Assembly: GCF_026241095.1 (NCBI RefSeq)
Contig: NZ_JAPFGB010000010.1
Coordinates: forward strand, 62,001 to 126,000
Length of the DNA stretch: 64,000 bases
DNA from: Saccharopolyspora sp. NFXS83
GTDB lineage: Bacteria > Actinomycetota > Actinomycetes > Mycobacteriales > Pseudonocardiaceae
Reading direction: 5' to 3'
Within the stretch, counting starts at the first letter, position 1; each line of letters starts with the position of its first letter. Shown here piece after piece: positions 40,057-49,189 of the stretch. The notes under the pieces were generated by a model, which was not told the DNA's origin, searched no databases, and saw nothing but the letters and a program-made list of their open reading frames with translations. The translations under genes were made by a program, and so were the position numbers.

Positions 40057-40408
40057 ATTCAGCGGTTCCGGCCGGGAGGACGCCCCGGCGGCTAGGCCGC
40101 CCGCGCGGCGGCCATGAACATCAGCACCGGCTGCCCGAGCGCTACGAGCACCGTTCGACACGGGCGCTGGAGGACTGAGGCAGGTGCCCAACGGCTCGAT
40201 GCAGTGACGTGCAGCGACTCAGTGATACCACTGGCGCGTGCCGCTCAGTGCTTCTCCGGAAGTGCCGCCGACCCGCTCAGCCACCGCGTGAAAGGCTCCT
40301 GAGCTGGAATGACGGTGGCGAATCGGCTGCGGCTCGAACCATCGGGACCCGCGAACGAGGCCGCCGGAGAGACCGCACCCGCCGCCGGACGGGACGCTCG
40401 ACGACCGC

Positions 40409-42268
40409 TCAGCCGCGCGACTGCTGCTTGATCCGGGAGGTCAGCTCCTGCACCTGGTCGTAAACCCGGCGGCGCTCGGCCATCTCCTTGCGGATCTTCT
40501 TGTCCGCGTGCATCACCGTCGTGTGGTCCCGGCCGCCGAAGCTCTGCCCGATCTTCGGCAGCGACGAATCGGTCAGCTCCCGGCACAGGTACATCGCGAT
40601 CTGCCGGGCCTGCGCCAGCGCCTTCGTCTTGCCCGGACCGCACAGATCGTCGATGGTGACCGCGAAGTACTCCGCGATCACGGCCATGATGGTCGGCGCG
40701 GTGATCTCCGGGGTCTGCGAATCGGGGATCAGGTCTCGCAGCACGATCTCCGCGAGCTGCACGTCCACCGGCTGCCGGTTCAACGACGCGAATGCCGTGA
40801 CCCGGATCAGCGCCCCTTCCAGCTCGCGGATGTTGCGCTCGATCCGGGCGGCGATGAACTCCAGCACCTCGGCCGGCGCCGCCATCCGGTCCTGCGCGGC
40901 CTTCTTGCGCAGGATCGCGATGCGCGTCTCCAACTCGGGCGGCTGGATGTCGGTGATCAGCCCCCACTCGAACCGCGTCCGCAGCCGGTCCTCCAGCGTG
41001 CGCAGCCCCTTCGGCGGCCGGTCGGAGGACACCACGATCTGCTTGTTCGAGTTGTGCAGCGTGTTGAAGGTGTGGAAGAACTCCTCCTGAGTTCCTTCCT
41101 TGCCCTCCAAGAACTGGATGTCATCGACCAGCAGCACGTCCACGTCGCGGTAGCGGCGCTGGAACGCCACCTGCCGGTCGTCGCGCAGCGAGTTGATGAA
41201 GTCGTTGGTGAACTCCTCCGTGGACACGTACCGCACGCGCATCCCGGGGAACAGCCGCTGGGTGTAGTGCCCCACGGCGTGCAGCAGGTGGGTCTTTCCC
41301 AGCCCGGACTCGCCCCAGATGAACAGCGGGTTGTAGGCGCGGGCCGGTGCTTCCGCCGCCGCCACCGCCGCCGCGTGGGCGAACCGGTTCGAGGCGCCGA
41401 TGACGAAGGTGTCGAAGGTGTACTTCGCGTTCAACCGGGTCTGCGAGGTCGGCGGCGCGTGCTTCGGCGCGGTGAACGGCTGGCCCGGTGGATGCTGCTC
41501 GGCGTGCTGGCCGCGGCCGAAGGTCGGCCACACGTTCGCCTCAGTCGGCGTGGAGTCCTCCTGGTCGGCGGACTCCTCCTCCACCTCGTCCTCGTCCTGC
41601 TCGGCGACGGGGTCCTGCGCCGTCGGCCACTGCTCGGCGTAGCGCTCCGGCTCGGCCCGGCCTTCGGAGGAGTACTGCGGCTCGGCCGAGTACTGGGATT
41701 CCGGCGCGTAGGACGGTTCCGGGCTGTACTTCGGCTCCGGCGCGTACTGCGGTTCCGAGGCGTACTGCGTGCCGACCTGCTTCGCGGGAAGCGAACCGCT
41801 GATCGAACCGCTCTGCGCGGAGCTGCCGAACGCCTCCGGACGGCGGGACTGCGCGGAGTAGGCGGTGGGGCCGCTCGCGATGTACGGCGAGGAGTCGTAG
41901 GCGATGCCGAATCCGGCGGGCCGCTCGGCCGCGGGCTCGGATCCGGTGCGGGCCGGGGTGTCGGGGCGTGCTTCCGGCGCGGCCAGGGGACGGGTCGGCG
42001 CGGGCACCGCGGTGTCGACCTTGACCGCGAGCGAGACCTCCCGGCCCAGCCGGCGCGAGAGCGCATCGGTGATCGGGTCGCGCAGCGCCCGCTCGATCGC
42101 TTCCTTCGCGAAGTCACTGGGAGCGGCCAGCAATGCCGTACCATCCAGTAGGCCGATCGGCCGGGTCACGCGCATCCAGGCGCGTTGTTGCGGCGACAGC
42201 GTGCCGGAGGACAACTCCAGCACGACCTCGTCCCAGACCCGACCAAGCTCGGATTGGTGGTCGGACAC
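40409..42268 (-). CDS. dnaA: DnaA replication initiator
   Basis: A 619-residue AAA+ initiator. Domain I begins [14 protein letters not shown]; domain II (about 90-270) is long, acidic and contains Tyr-Ser/Ala-x-Glu-Pro repeats. Domain III has Walker A GESGLGKT and Walker [16 protein letters not shown]; domain IV ends with [15 protein letters not shown], the box-reading motif. GTG 42268 follows GGGGAG; the longer frame to 42316 is unlikely. It is transcribed toward oriC, and perfect DnaA boxes lie upstream for autoregulation. Confidence 0.98.
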   Translation of the reverse strand: MSDHQSELGRVWDEVVLELSSGTLSPQQRAWMRVTRPIGLLDGTALLAAPSDFAKEAIERALRDPITDALSRRLGREVSLAVKVDTAVPAPTRPLAAPEARPDTPARTGSEPAAERPAGFGIAYDSSPYIASGPTAYSAQSRRPEAFGSSAQSGSISGSLPAKQVGTQYASEPQYAPEPKYSPEPSYAPESQYSAEPQYSSEGRAEPERYAEQWPTAQDPVAEQDEDEVEEESADQEDSTPTEANVWPTFGRGQHAEQHPPGQPFTAPKHAPPTSQTRLNAKYTFDTFVIGASNRFAHAAAVAAAEAPARAYNPLFIWGESGLGKTHLLHAVGHYTQRLFPGMRVRYVSTEEFTNDFINSLRDDRQVAFQRRYRDVDVLLVDDIQFLEGKEGTQEEFFHTFNTLHNSNKQIVVSSDRPPKGLRTLEDRLRTRFEWGLITDIQPPELETRIAILRKKAAQDRMAAPAEVLEFIAARIERNIRELEGALIRVTAFASLNRQPVDVQLAEIVLRDLIPDSQTPEITAPTIMAVIAEYFAVTIDDLCGPGKTKALAQARQIAMYLCRELTDSSLPKIGQSFGGRDHTTVMHADKKIRKEMAERRRVYDQVQELTSRIKQQSRG

Positions 42269-42859
42269 CCCTGCGCTCCCCTCGCCGGCACGTGACCCGC
42301 ACCGTGACTCCCACACCTGTTGCCAGTGCGGTGCTGCCGGCGCGGGGTGATGATGAACTGGCTCCGCGAACGCCCGGGACAGGTATCCACAGAGTTATCC
42401 ACAACTGTGCATGAAGGTACGGCAGCGAACCTCGGACATCCCCCCTGGGGCCCCGCCGCGGCTGCGATCCAGGTGACGCTCGGTGCCGACGGCTCCCACA
42501 CCGCCGGGCGCGCCTCGCAGGAGGGACAACCTAACAAGGCCGAGATCACCTCACAAGGCGGGTGCTCGCAGGCCTCCGGGGCCCGGCTGAGCACCCCGGT
42601 GACCGGGCATCGGAGCAGGCGGCGTAGCCTCGTGCAGTCCCCCGCCGCACGAGCGGGAATGTCGCCGCGCTTGGATTTCGCCAGATCTCCGAGCACAGTG
42701 CGCGGGGCACCACCCGGTGTCACCGCGTGCAGACTCCCCTCGTTCAACGGGGGTGAGCTCGACACGATGGCCGCTACGGCGGGCGGGGACATCTTGACCG
42801 AGCCATCGGGCCGAGCACGTGCCTGTTTCAACGGGCCTGAAGTAACGGGGAGATCCACC
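42269..42859. promoter_or_regulatory. dnaA-rpmH divergent promoter region
   Basis: 591 bases without a gene. DnaA boxes GTATCCACA (42383-42391, one mismatch) and TTATCCACA (42395-42403, perfect) lie about 115-140 bases before dnaA and fit autoregulation. TTCAACGGG recurs at about 42744 and 42827 toward rpmH. No convincing -35/-10 pair was found. Confidence 0.7.
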
Positions 42860-43003
42860 GTGAGCAAGGGCAAGCGCACCTTCCAGCCGAACAACCGTCG
42901 CCGTTCCCGCAAGCACGGGTTCCGGCTTCGCATGCGTACCCGCGCCGGTCGCGCCATCGTGTCCGCGCGTCGCCGCAGGGGCCGCAGCTCGCTGACCGCC
43001 TGA
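42860..43003 (+). CDS. rpmH: Ribosomal protein bL34
   Basis: A 47-residue basic protein, [20 protein letters not shown] then [20 protein letters not shown], unmistakably L34. GTG 42860 follows GGGGAG. The reading frame is open far upstream (to 42320), but those residues are not part of the family. It leads the rpmH-rnpA-yidD-yidC-jag cluster. Confidence 0.97.
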   Translation: MSKGKRTFQPNNRRRSRKHGFRLRMRTRAGRAIVSARRRRGRSSLTA

Positions 43004-43013
43004 TTACCGGTCA

Positions 43014-43643
43014 GTGCTACCCGCGGCCGCCCGGCTGACCACTAGCCAGGAGTTTCGCCTGGCGGTCCGTCGTGGCCGCCGTGCGGGTCGTGCCCGGCTG
43101 GTGGTGCACCTGCTGACACCGAACGCGGCGGCTCGGACCGAGGTCCGGGGCGCCGTGGCCGGTTCTGCACGTCCGGAGGTCGGCGCAGCGTCGATCGGAC
43201 CGGATCGCGATCGCCGGGATTCGGCGGTGGGCGACTCCGGCCGAGCGGTGCGTCCGGAGCCTGCTCCGGGGCGTACCGCCGAGGTCGCGCACGCGCTGCC
43301 CGCCTCGGGCGGTCCTGGTGCGGAACCAGCGGCGTCGTCCGCGGAGAACTCGCGGCCGACCTCGGACATCGAACCCACTCGGGATACCGGCGAACCGGCC
43401 CGCGTGGGTTTTGTCGTGAGCAAAGCCGTGGGCAACGCGGTGCTGCGGCATCGGGTGACCCGGCGACTCCGGCATCTGATGCGTGACCGCCTTCCACTGC
43501 TGCCCGCTGGCACACTGGTGGTGGTGCGCGCACTCCCTCCGGCTGCGAACGCACCGAGCCGTGATCTCGGATCGGATCTTGATGCGGCGCTGCGCAAATT
43601 GCGCGTGGCGCAGCCCGGCGGTCCGGTGGCGGGTTCCAGATAG
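43014..43643 (+). CDS. rnpA: RNase P protein component with a long insertion
   Basis: A 209-residue protein where the family is usually about 115-135. Residues 1-37 ([29 protein letters not shown]) and 127-209 ([40 protein letters not shown]) are normal RnpA. Between them are about 88 residues rich in Ala, Gly, Pro, Ser, Arg and Glu with no domain. The insertion sits in the loop between the first two beta strands and keeps frame. GTG 43014 is 10 bases after the rpmH stop. It processes tRNA 5' ends with the RNA subunit. Confidence 0.92.
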   Translation: MLPAAARLTTSQEFRLAVRRGRRAGRARLVVHLLTPNAAARTEVRGAVAGSARPEVGAASIGPDRDRRDSAVGDSGRAVRPEPAPGRTAEVAHALPASGGPGAEPAASSAENSRPTSDIEPTRDTGEPARVGFVVSKAVGNAVLRHRVTRRLRHLMRDRLPLLPAGTLVVVRALPPAANAPSRDLGSDLDAALRKLRVAQPGGPVAGSR

Positions 43644-43658
43644 CGGCGGAGGCCCCGG

Positions 43659-43982
43659 ATGTCGGAAACGCATGACCACGGCGGACCAGCACGGCCGAGT
43701 CCGGCCGCCTGGCTGCTGCTGGGCCCGGTGCACGTGTACCGAAAGATCATCTCGCCGCTGCTCCCGCCGACCTGCCGGTTCTACCCGAGCTGCAGCGCCT
43801 ACGCGGTCGAAGCGCTGACTGTGCACGGAGCGCTCTACGGCAGTTGGCTCACCGCGCGGCGGTTGTTGCGCTGCGGCCCATGGCACCCCGGCGGCCTCGA
43901 CTTCGTCCCACCTCGGCGGGACCGCGCCGGGCGATCGGCGGCCGAACCGGGCGAAGCGCCCCGATCCCCCGCGGAGGACTAG
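43659..43982 (+). CDS. yidD: YidD membrane protein insertion efficiency factor
   Basis: A 107-residue protein with the YidD core [20 protein letters not shown] then [20 protein letters not shown] and [18 protein letters not shown]. Its three conserved Cys and amphipathic N-terminal helix place it at the inner face of the membrane, assisting YidC. The C-terminal 22 residues are variable. Its TAG stop shares a base with the yidC GTG. Confidence 0.95.
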   Translation: MSETHDHGGPARPSPAAWLLLGPVHVYRKIISPLLPPTCRFYPSCSAYAVEALTVHGALYGSWLTARRLLRCGPWHPGGLDFVPPRRDRAGRSAAEPGEAPRSPAED

Positions 43983-45031
43983 TGCTCGACTTCATCTACT
44001 ACCCGGTCTCGGCGATCCTCTGGTTCTGGCACGAGATCTTCGGCTTCGTCCTCGACCCCGCCAGCGGGTACGCCTGGGCGCTGTCGGTGGTGTTCCTCGT
44101 CTTCACCTTGCGAGCGTTGCTGTTCAAGCCGTTCGTGCACCAGGTGCGGTCGATGAAGAAGATGCAGGAGTTCGCCCCGCAGGTCCGCTCCCTGCAGGAG
44201 AAGTACGGCCACGACAAGCAGCGGCTCGCGCAGGAGATGCAGAAGCTCCAGCAGGAGCAGGGGTTCAACCCGATCTCCGGTTGCCTGCCGATGCTGGTGC
44301 AGGTGCCGGTCTTCATCGGTCTGTTCCACGTGCTCAACGGGTTCCGTCCCGGCGCGGACTCGAACTTCGTGTTCGGCAAGGAGGAAGTCGCCTCCTTCGT
44401 GTCCGCCGACCTGTTCGGGGCGAAGCTGTCGAACACCATCAGCCAGGCCCCCGACGTGCTCGCGGCCTTCGGCACGGACCGGACGTCGATGTTGGTCGTC
44501 GGCGTGCCGCTGATGATCGCGGCGGCGATCGCCACCCACTTCACCTCGCGGCACTCGGTGCAGCGCCAGACTCCCGAAGCGGCGCAGAACCCGCAGACCG
44601 AGATCATGAATCGCATGGTGCTGTGGGTCTTCCCGATGTTCGCCATCATCGGTGGCCCGTTCCTGCCGCTGGCGATCCTGCTGTACTGGCTCGCCAACAA
44701 CTTCTGGACCTTGGCCCAGCAGCGGATCGTCTACACCCGCATCGACCGCGAGGAAGCCGAGTCCGCCGCTACGGCGATCGTGATCGACGGGACCGCGGTC
44801 ACCACGACCGCCCCGGAGGCGTCGACCACCGCGGCCTCCGCCTCGGAGGCCGCTCCCGCTCCGGCGATCGATGCGACGCCCGCGACTGCGGAGCCGGACG
44901 AACCAGCCCGCGACGAGGAGGCCGACGACGCCTCCCCCGTGCGGCCGGCCGCCACCACAGACCAGCCCGGTGATGCTCCCGGGGTGCTCGAAGACCGTTC
45001 CCGCGACAACCGGCCAGGCGAGTCCCGCTGA
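43982..45031 (+). CDS. yidC: YidC/Oxa1 membrane protein insertase
   Basis: A 349-residue insertase of the Gram-positive type without a large periplasmic domain. Five membrane helices are visible (PVSAILWFWHEIFGFVL; WALSVVFLVFTLRALLF; MLVQVPVFIGLFHVL; MLVVGVPLMIAAAIATHF; VFPMFAIIGGPFLPLAILLY). ISGCLPMLVQVPVFIGL is a family signature. The tail is Ala/Thr/Glu-rich with no lipobox. GTG 43982 overlaps yidD. Confidence 0.97.
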   Translation: MLDFIYYPVSAILWFWHEIFGFVLDPASGYAWALSVVFLVFTLRALLFKPFVHQVRSMKKMQEFAPQVRSLQEKYGHDKQRLAQEMQKLQQEQGFNPISGCLPMLVQVPVFIGLFHVLNGFRPGADSNFVFGKEEVASFVSADLFGAKLSNTISQAPDVLAAFGTDRTSMLVVGVPLMIAAAIATHFTSRHSVQRQTPEAAQNPQTEIMNRMVLWVFPMFAIIGGPFLPLAILLYWLANNFWTLAQQRIVYTRIDREEAESAATAIVIDGTAVTTTAPEASTTAASASEAAPAPAIDATPATAEPDEPARDEEADDASPVRPAATTDQPGDAPGVLEDRSRDNRPGESR

Positions 45032-45065
45032 TCGACGTCGCGTACCCCTGGAGAGGAGACGCCCA

Positions 45066-45614
45066 GTGTCTGAAACCGTGCAGGAACCGACCAAGGTCGA
45101 GGAGTCGGCGGAGTCCACGCCGAACGCCGACCAGGAGCGCAGCAATACCGAGACCCTGCTCGTCCAAGAGGGCGACGTGGCCGGTGACTACCTGGAGCGG
45201 CTGCTCGACCTGCTGGACTACGACGGCGACATCGATCTCGACGTCGAGGCGGGCCGCGCGGTGGTGAGCATCGAGGGCGGCGGCGATCTGGAGAAGCTGG
45301 TCGGCTCGCGCGGTCAGGTCCTGGAGGCCCTGCAGGAGCTGACCCGGCTCGCGGTGCAGCAGGACACCGGGGTGCGCAGCCGGCTCATGCTGGACGTCGC
45401 CGGGTGGCGCGCGGGTCGCCGCGAGGAGCTCAGCACGCTCGGGCGCACCACGGCCGAAGAGGTGCTGGAGTCGGGCACCGAGGCGCGGCTGCGCCCGATG
45501 ACCCCGTTCGAGCGGAAGATCATCCACGACGCGGTCGCGGCGGTGGACGGAGTGCACAGCGAGAGCGAAGGCGAAGAGCCGAGCCGCAAGGTCGTCGTGT
45601 TCAAGTCCAGCTGA
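45066..45614 (+). CDS. jag: Jag/KhpB-type RNA-binding protein (KH and R3H)
   Basis: A 182-residue protein. Residues 70-110 are a KH domain (IEGGGDLEKLVGSRGQVLEA), and the C-terminal R3H domain contains RLRPMTPFERKIIHDAV with the ER..IH signature. The N-terminal Jag_N domain is missing. GTG 45066 follows GGAGAGGAG. Binds RNA; in firmicutes partners regulate cell-wall synthesis, not shown here. A strong terminator follows. Confidence 0.93.
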   Translation: MSETVQEPTKVEESAESTPNADQERSNTETLLVQEGDVAGDYLERLLDLLDYDGDIDLDVEAGRAVVSIEGGGDLEKLVGSRGQVLEALQELTRLAVQQDTGVRSRLMLDVAGWRAGRREELSTLGRTTAEEVLESGTEARLRPMTPFERKIIHDAVAAVDGVHSESEGEEPSRKVVVFKSS

Positions 45615-45650
45615 TTCCACTCCCCGCGTGGCGACGCGGATGCTTGATCG

Positions 45651-45682
45651 GACGCCCGGCCGGGATCTCCCGGCCGGGCGTC
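45651..45682 (+). terminator. Intrinsic terminator of the rpmH-jag operon
   Basis: A perfect 15-base inverted repeat (45651-45665 with 45668-45682) with a 2-base tip is followed by TTCTTGT, the nearest to a canonical U-rich terminator in the window. Confidence 0.9.
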
Positions 45683-45835
45683 TTCTTGTCCGCAGCCCCC
45701 GGCCGGTCGTTGTTCGTTCGGCCCGCCGCCGGAGCGCGGCTGCTGCCGGCGCCCGGTCGCCGAGTCGACTTCGGGCCACCCCGCTCCCCCGGCTCGTTCC
45801 GCGTCCTGACTCCCCGATCGCCCTGAACGTTGCGG

Positions 45836-46089
45836 GTTTCACGTGAAACAGCGCCGGCTCCCGGCCGAAGCTCGTTCCACGTGAAACCGCAGATCTCCCG
45901 CCGCGCGCGTTTCACGTGAAACCAGGCGCGAGAGCAAGAGCGACTTCGGGCTGAGATGATGAAGGACGTCGCGCGGGCCCCCTGATCCGGTCCGTGTTTC
46001 ACGTGAAACCCGAGCGCCGCCCGTCGAGCCCGTTCCACGTGAAACAACTCCGTACCGACTTGGTGGACGCGCCCCGTTCCACGTGAAAC
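45836..46089. other. parS: Cluster of six parS sites
   Basis: GTTTCACGTGAAAC at 45836-45849, 45909-45922 and 45996-46009; GTTCCACGTGAAAC at 45874-45887, 46032-46045 and 46076-46089. Both match the parS consensus (TGTTTCACGTGAAACA core). Starts are 35-87 bases apart. All lie in the gap between jag and rsmG, which is otherwise gene-free apart from the terminator. Confidence 0.95.
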
Positions 46090-46111
46090 AACGAGAACAG
46101 GATGGAAGACT

Positions 46112-46822
46112 GTGATCGCAGCAGAAGGTGATCCGATCCCGGTTCCGGCGACCGCTCAAGCGGTCTTCGGCGATCGTCTTCCGGGAGCGGAGCGGTTCGC
46201 CGCGATGCTCGCCGAGCAAGGTGTGCGACGCGGATTGATCGGCCCACGCGAACTTGACCGACTGTGGGACCGCCATCTGTTGAACTCTGCGGTACTCGCG
46301 GAGTTGCTGCCACCGAATTGCCGTGTCGTGGACGTAGGCTCAGGGGCAGGGTTGCCGGGCATCCCGCTGGCGATCGCTCGCCCCGATATCGAGCTGGTTC
46401 TGCTGGAGCCGATGGCTCGACGAGTGGCATGGCTGCGGGAAGTCGTCGAGGAACTGGATCTCTCCGTAGAGGTGGTGCGTGGGCGTGCCGAGGAAGGCCC
46501 GGTGCGTGATCGGCTCGCCGATCAGGACGTGGTCACCGCTCGGGCCGTGGCACCGATGGAGCGCCTCACCGCGTGGTGCCTTCCCCTGCTGCGTCCCGGC
46601 GGGCGGCTGCTCGCGTTGAAGGGATCCACCGCTGCGGAAGAACTGGAACGCGACGCGGCCGCGATTCGAGCGGCCGGTGGCAGCCCCGGTGAAGTGAAGT
46701 CGTGTGGCGATGAAGTGCTCGATGTACCGACGACGGTCGTCGTCGTGGAGCGGGTGTCCCAGAAAGCGCCCGGTCGGCGTCGTGACGGCGGCCGTAGAGC
46801 GAGGAAGGATCGTGGACGGTGA
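46112..46822 (+). CDS. rsmG: RsmG 16S rRNA m7G527 methyltransferase
   Basis: A 236-residue SAM-dependent methyltransferase. VVDVGSGAGLPGIPLAIARP is motif I, with LDRLWDRHLLNSAVLAELLP before it and VTARAVAPMERLTAWCLPLL after; these are conserved in RsmG/GidB. Loss of this gene gives low-level streptomycin resistance in other bacteria. Last residues are basic. It begins at GTG 46112, 22 bases after the last parS of the cluster, and ends overlapping parA (GTGA). Confidence 0.95.
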   Translation: MIAAEGDPIPVPATAQAVFGDRLPGAERFAAMLAEQGVRRGLIGPRELDRLWDRHLLNSAVLAELLPPNCRVVDVGSGAGLPGIPLAIARPDIELVLLEPMARRVAWLREVVEELDLSVEVVRGRAEEGPVRDRLADQDVVTARAVAPMERLTAWCLPLLRPGGRLLALKGSTAAEELERDAAAIRAAGGSPGEVKSCGDEVLDVPTTVVVVERVSQKAPGRRRDGGRRARKDRGR

Positions 46823-47823
46823 CGGAGTCGAACGGAGCGGATCGTGTTTCACGTGAAACGAAGGGGCGCGTGATGGGTTCCATGCGTTTTCCTTCGGGAG
46901 CGGAAGAGCGCGTTCAGCAGGCGAATGAAGCATTCCCCGCGGATGGCGTGGGCTGGACTCCGATCATGGAAGAAGCTCAGCGAGCGACCCGCGTGCTGCA
47001 CCCCGAGACGATGCAGCTGCCCCGCCCGGACCGGCGGCGGATCCTCACGGTCGCCAACCAGAAGGGCGGCGTCGGTAAGACGACGAGCACGGTGAACCTC
47101 GCCGCCGGGCTGGCGGTGCAGGGACTGAAGGTGCTCGTGATCGACCTGGACCCGCAGGGGAACGCGAGCACCGCGCTCGGCGTGGACCACCGGTCCGGCG
47201 TCCCCTCGGTGTACGAGGTGCTGCTCGGCGAGATCAGCATCGCGGACGCGGCGGCGGTGAGCACCGAGTCGCCGAACCTCTACTGCGTCCCGGCGACGCT
47301 CGACCTGGCCGGCTCCGAGATCGAGCTGGTGTCGATGGTCGCGCGGGAAGGACGCCTCAAGGAAGCGCTCAAGTCCGACGCGATCGAGCAGATCGCCCCC
47401 GACTACGTCTTCATCGACTGCCCGCCGTCGCTCGGCCTGCTCACGGTGAACGCGATGGTCGCCGCGCACGAGGTGCTGATCCCGATCCAGTGCGAGTACT
47501 ACGCGCTGGAAGGTCTCGGGCAGCTGCTCCGCAACATCGAGCTGGTGCAGGCGCACCTGAACCCGGCGCTGTGGGTCTCGACGATTCTGCTGACGATGTA
47601 CGACGGTCGCACCAAGCTGGCGGATCAGGTGACCAACGAGGTCCGCGGGCACTTCGGTGAGCTGACGCTGCGGACGGTCATTCCGCGCAGCGTGAAGATC
47701 TCCGAGGCGCCGGGCTTCGGGAAGACGGTGCTGAATTACGATCCCGGTTCGCGGGGTTCGATGAGCTACCTGGATGCGGCGAAGGAGATCGCCGAGCGGG
47801 GTGTGGAGAGGAAGACGGCATGA
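46819..47823 (+). CDS. parA: ParA chromosome-partitioning ATPase
   Basis: A 334-residue ParA with deviant Walker [21 protein letters not shown] near residue 76, [24 protein letters not shown] and [13 protein letters not shown]. It drives segregation of ParB-parS complexes. The N-terminal 70 residues precede the ATPase core and are variable. GTG 46819 overlaps rsmG; the parS at 46846-46859 lies inside this 5' segment, coding VSRET. Alternative starts at 46870 (GTG) and 46873 (ATG) would put that parS upstream. Confidence 0.95.
   Translation: MTESNGADRVSRETKGRVMGSMRFPSGAEERVQQANEAFPADGVGWTPIMEEAQRATRVLHPETMQLPRPDRRRILTVANQKGGVGKTTSTVNLAAGLAVQGLKVLVIDLDPQGNASTALGVDHRSGVPSVYEVLLGEISIADAAAVSTESPNLYCVPATLDLAGSEIELVSMVAREGRLKEALKSDAIEQIAPDYVFIDCPPSLGLLTVNAMVAAHEVLIPIQCEYYALEGLGQLLRNIELVQAHLNPALWVSTILLTMYDGRTKLADQVTNEVRGHFGELTLRTVIPRSVKISEAPGFGKTVLNYDPGSRGSMSYLDAAKEIAERGVERKTA
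46846..46859. other. parS: parS site at the 5' end of parA
   Basis: GTTTCACGTGAAAC, a perfect palindrome, 27 bases after the assigned parA start. Confidence 0.95.
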
Positions 47824-48845
47824 CCGAACGCAAGGGTGGTTTGGGGCGCGGTCTCGCGGCGCTGATTCCGAGCGGTCCTCCTGCCGAAGACGGCGGTTCT
47901 TCCACCGGAGTCGCCGTTCGCGGGGCCGGCTTCACGCCACCCTCCTCCCCCATCTCGGGGGACGGTGCGAGCGCGCCGGAGCCGGTTTCACGTGAAACGG
48001 GCGGCGGAACGGTGGCGGGCGCGACGTACCGGGAGGTCGTGACCGCGTCGATCACGCCGAACCCCCGGCAGCCGCGGCAGGTCTTCGACGAGGAGGCGCT
48101 GGCCGAGCTGGAGCACTCCATCCGCGAGTTCGGGCTGATGCAGCCGATCGTGGTGCGTGAGGTCGAGCCGGATCAGTTCGAGCTCATCATGGGTGAGCGG
48201 CGGTGGCGCGCTTCGCAGCGTGCCGGCCTGGAGTTCATTCCGGCGATCGTCCGGGAGACCCAGGACGATGCGTTGCTGCGGGACGCGCTGCTGGAGAACA
48301 TCCACCGCGTTCAGCTGAACCCGCTGGAGGAAGCGGCGGCGTACCAGCAGCTGCTGGACGAGTTCGACGTGACGCACGACGAGCTGGCCGAGCGCATCGG
48401 CCGGAGCCGTCCGGTCATCACGAACACGATCCGCCTGCTGCGGCTGCCGATGCCGGTGCAGCGGCGGGTCGCCGCCGGGGTGTTGTCGGCGGGGCATGCT
48501 CGCGCGCTGCTCGCCTTGGACGAGTCGGGGGACCAGGAGGAGTTGGCTTCGCGAATCGTCGCCGAGGGACTGTCGGTGCGGGCGACCGAGGAGGCGGTGA
48601 CCCTCAAGAAGAGCGAGGGCCCGGCGAAGGAGAAGTCGGCTCCGCGCAAGCAGCTGCAGTCCCCCGGCCTTCAGGGGTTGGCGGAGAAGCTGTCGGATCG
48701 CTTCGACACGAAGGTCAAAGTGGATCTGGGGAAGCGGAAGGGCCGGATCGTCGTGGAGTTCGGCTCGGTGGACGACTTGGAGCGGCTTGCCGAGTTGTTG
48801 TTGCCCGGAGAGGCCGAAAAGCTCCGCGAGATCCACGAAGGATGA
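47820..48845 (+). CDS. parB: ParB chromosome-partitioning protein
   Basis: A 341-residue CTPase/DNA clamp. [20 protein letters not shown] contains the GERRxRA CTP-binding box, [20 protein letters not shown] is the helix-turn-helix that reads parS, and the C-terminal dimer domain ends [20 protein letters not shown]. The N-terminus ([19 protein letters not shown]) is the ParA-contacting motif. It overlaps parA by 4 nt, and a parS lies within its own coding sequence. Confidence 0.97.
   Translation: MTERKGGLGRGLAALIPSGPPAEDGGSSTGVAVRGAGFTPPSSPISGDGASAPEPVSRETGGGTVAGATYREVVTASITPNPRQPRQVFDEEALAELEHSIREFGLMQPIVVREVEPDQFELIMGERRWRASQRAGLEFIPAIVRETQDDALLRDALLENIHRVQLNPLEEAAAYQQLLDEFDVTHDELAERIGRSRPVITNTIRLLRLPMPVQRRVAAGVLSAGHARALLALDESGDQEELASRIVAEGLSVRATEEAVTLKKSEGPAKEKSAPRKQLQSPGLQGLAEKLSDRFDTKVKVDLGKRKGRIVVEFGSVDDLERLAELLLPGEAEKLREIHEG
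47985..47998. other. parS: parS site inside parB
   Basis: GTTTCACGTGAAAC in the segment coding the variable linker; here too it encodes VSRET. Confidence 0.95.
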
Positions 48846-49061
48846 CACCGGGGTCTTTCGTCACGGTGACGGTCGATATTTTGGGCGATATGCCGGAATC
48901 CGCAACTTAGATCGGCATCGGACCCCAACGGGTTTTCAGTGCAAGCGAATCGCCACGGAACCTCGTGGGTCGGTCGCCGATCATGCCGACGAGACTCGTC
49001 GCCGAGTCCGACCACTCACCGGTAGCCGAGATCGGCTCAGCGGTGAGAGTGAACAAAGAAG

Positions 49062-49091
49062 AGCCGCCGATGCGACGAGACATCGGCGGCT
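49062..49091. terminator. Stem-loop between parB and the ligase gene
   Basis: AGCCGCCGATG pairs perfectly with CATCGGCGGCT around 8 bases, in the 344-base gap between convergent genes. The rest of the gap has no gene. Confidence 0.7.
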
Positions 49092-49143
49092 TGCTCCGGA
49101 GTGGCTCCGGTCGACCCGGTGGTCGCCACTCCCCTATTGCGTT

Positions 49144-49157
49144 GTTTCACGTGAAAC
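49144..49157. other. parS: parS site downstream of parB
   Basis: GTTTCACGTGAAAC, perfect palindrome, in the convergent gap near the ligase stop. Confidence 0.95.
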
Positions 49158-49189
49158 GCGGCGCCGGACGTTCCGGTGGCGCGAGCGGA

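Noticed and set aside
39301-40191. Minus-strand open frame of 296 codons through oriC
   Set aside because: Composition is that of non-coding GC-rich DNA, it spans DnaA boxes, and no homologous domain is visible.
42320-43003. rpmH extended upstream to ATG 42320
   Set aside because: The frame is open by chance; L34 starts at GTG 42860 with a good ribosome site, and the extension has no family match.
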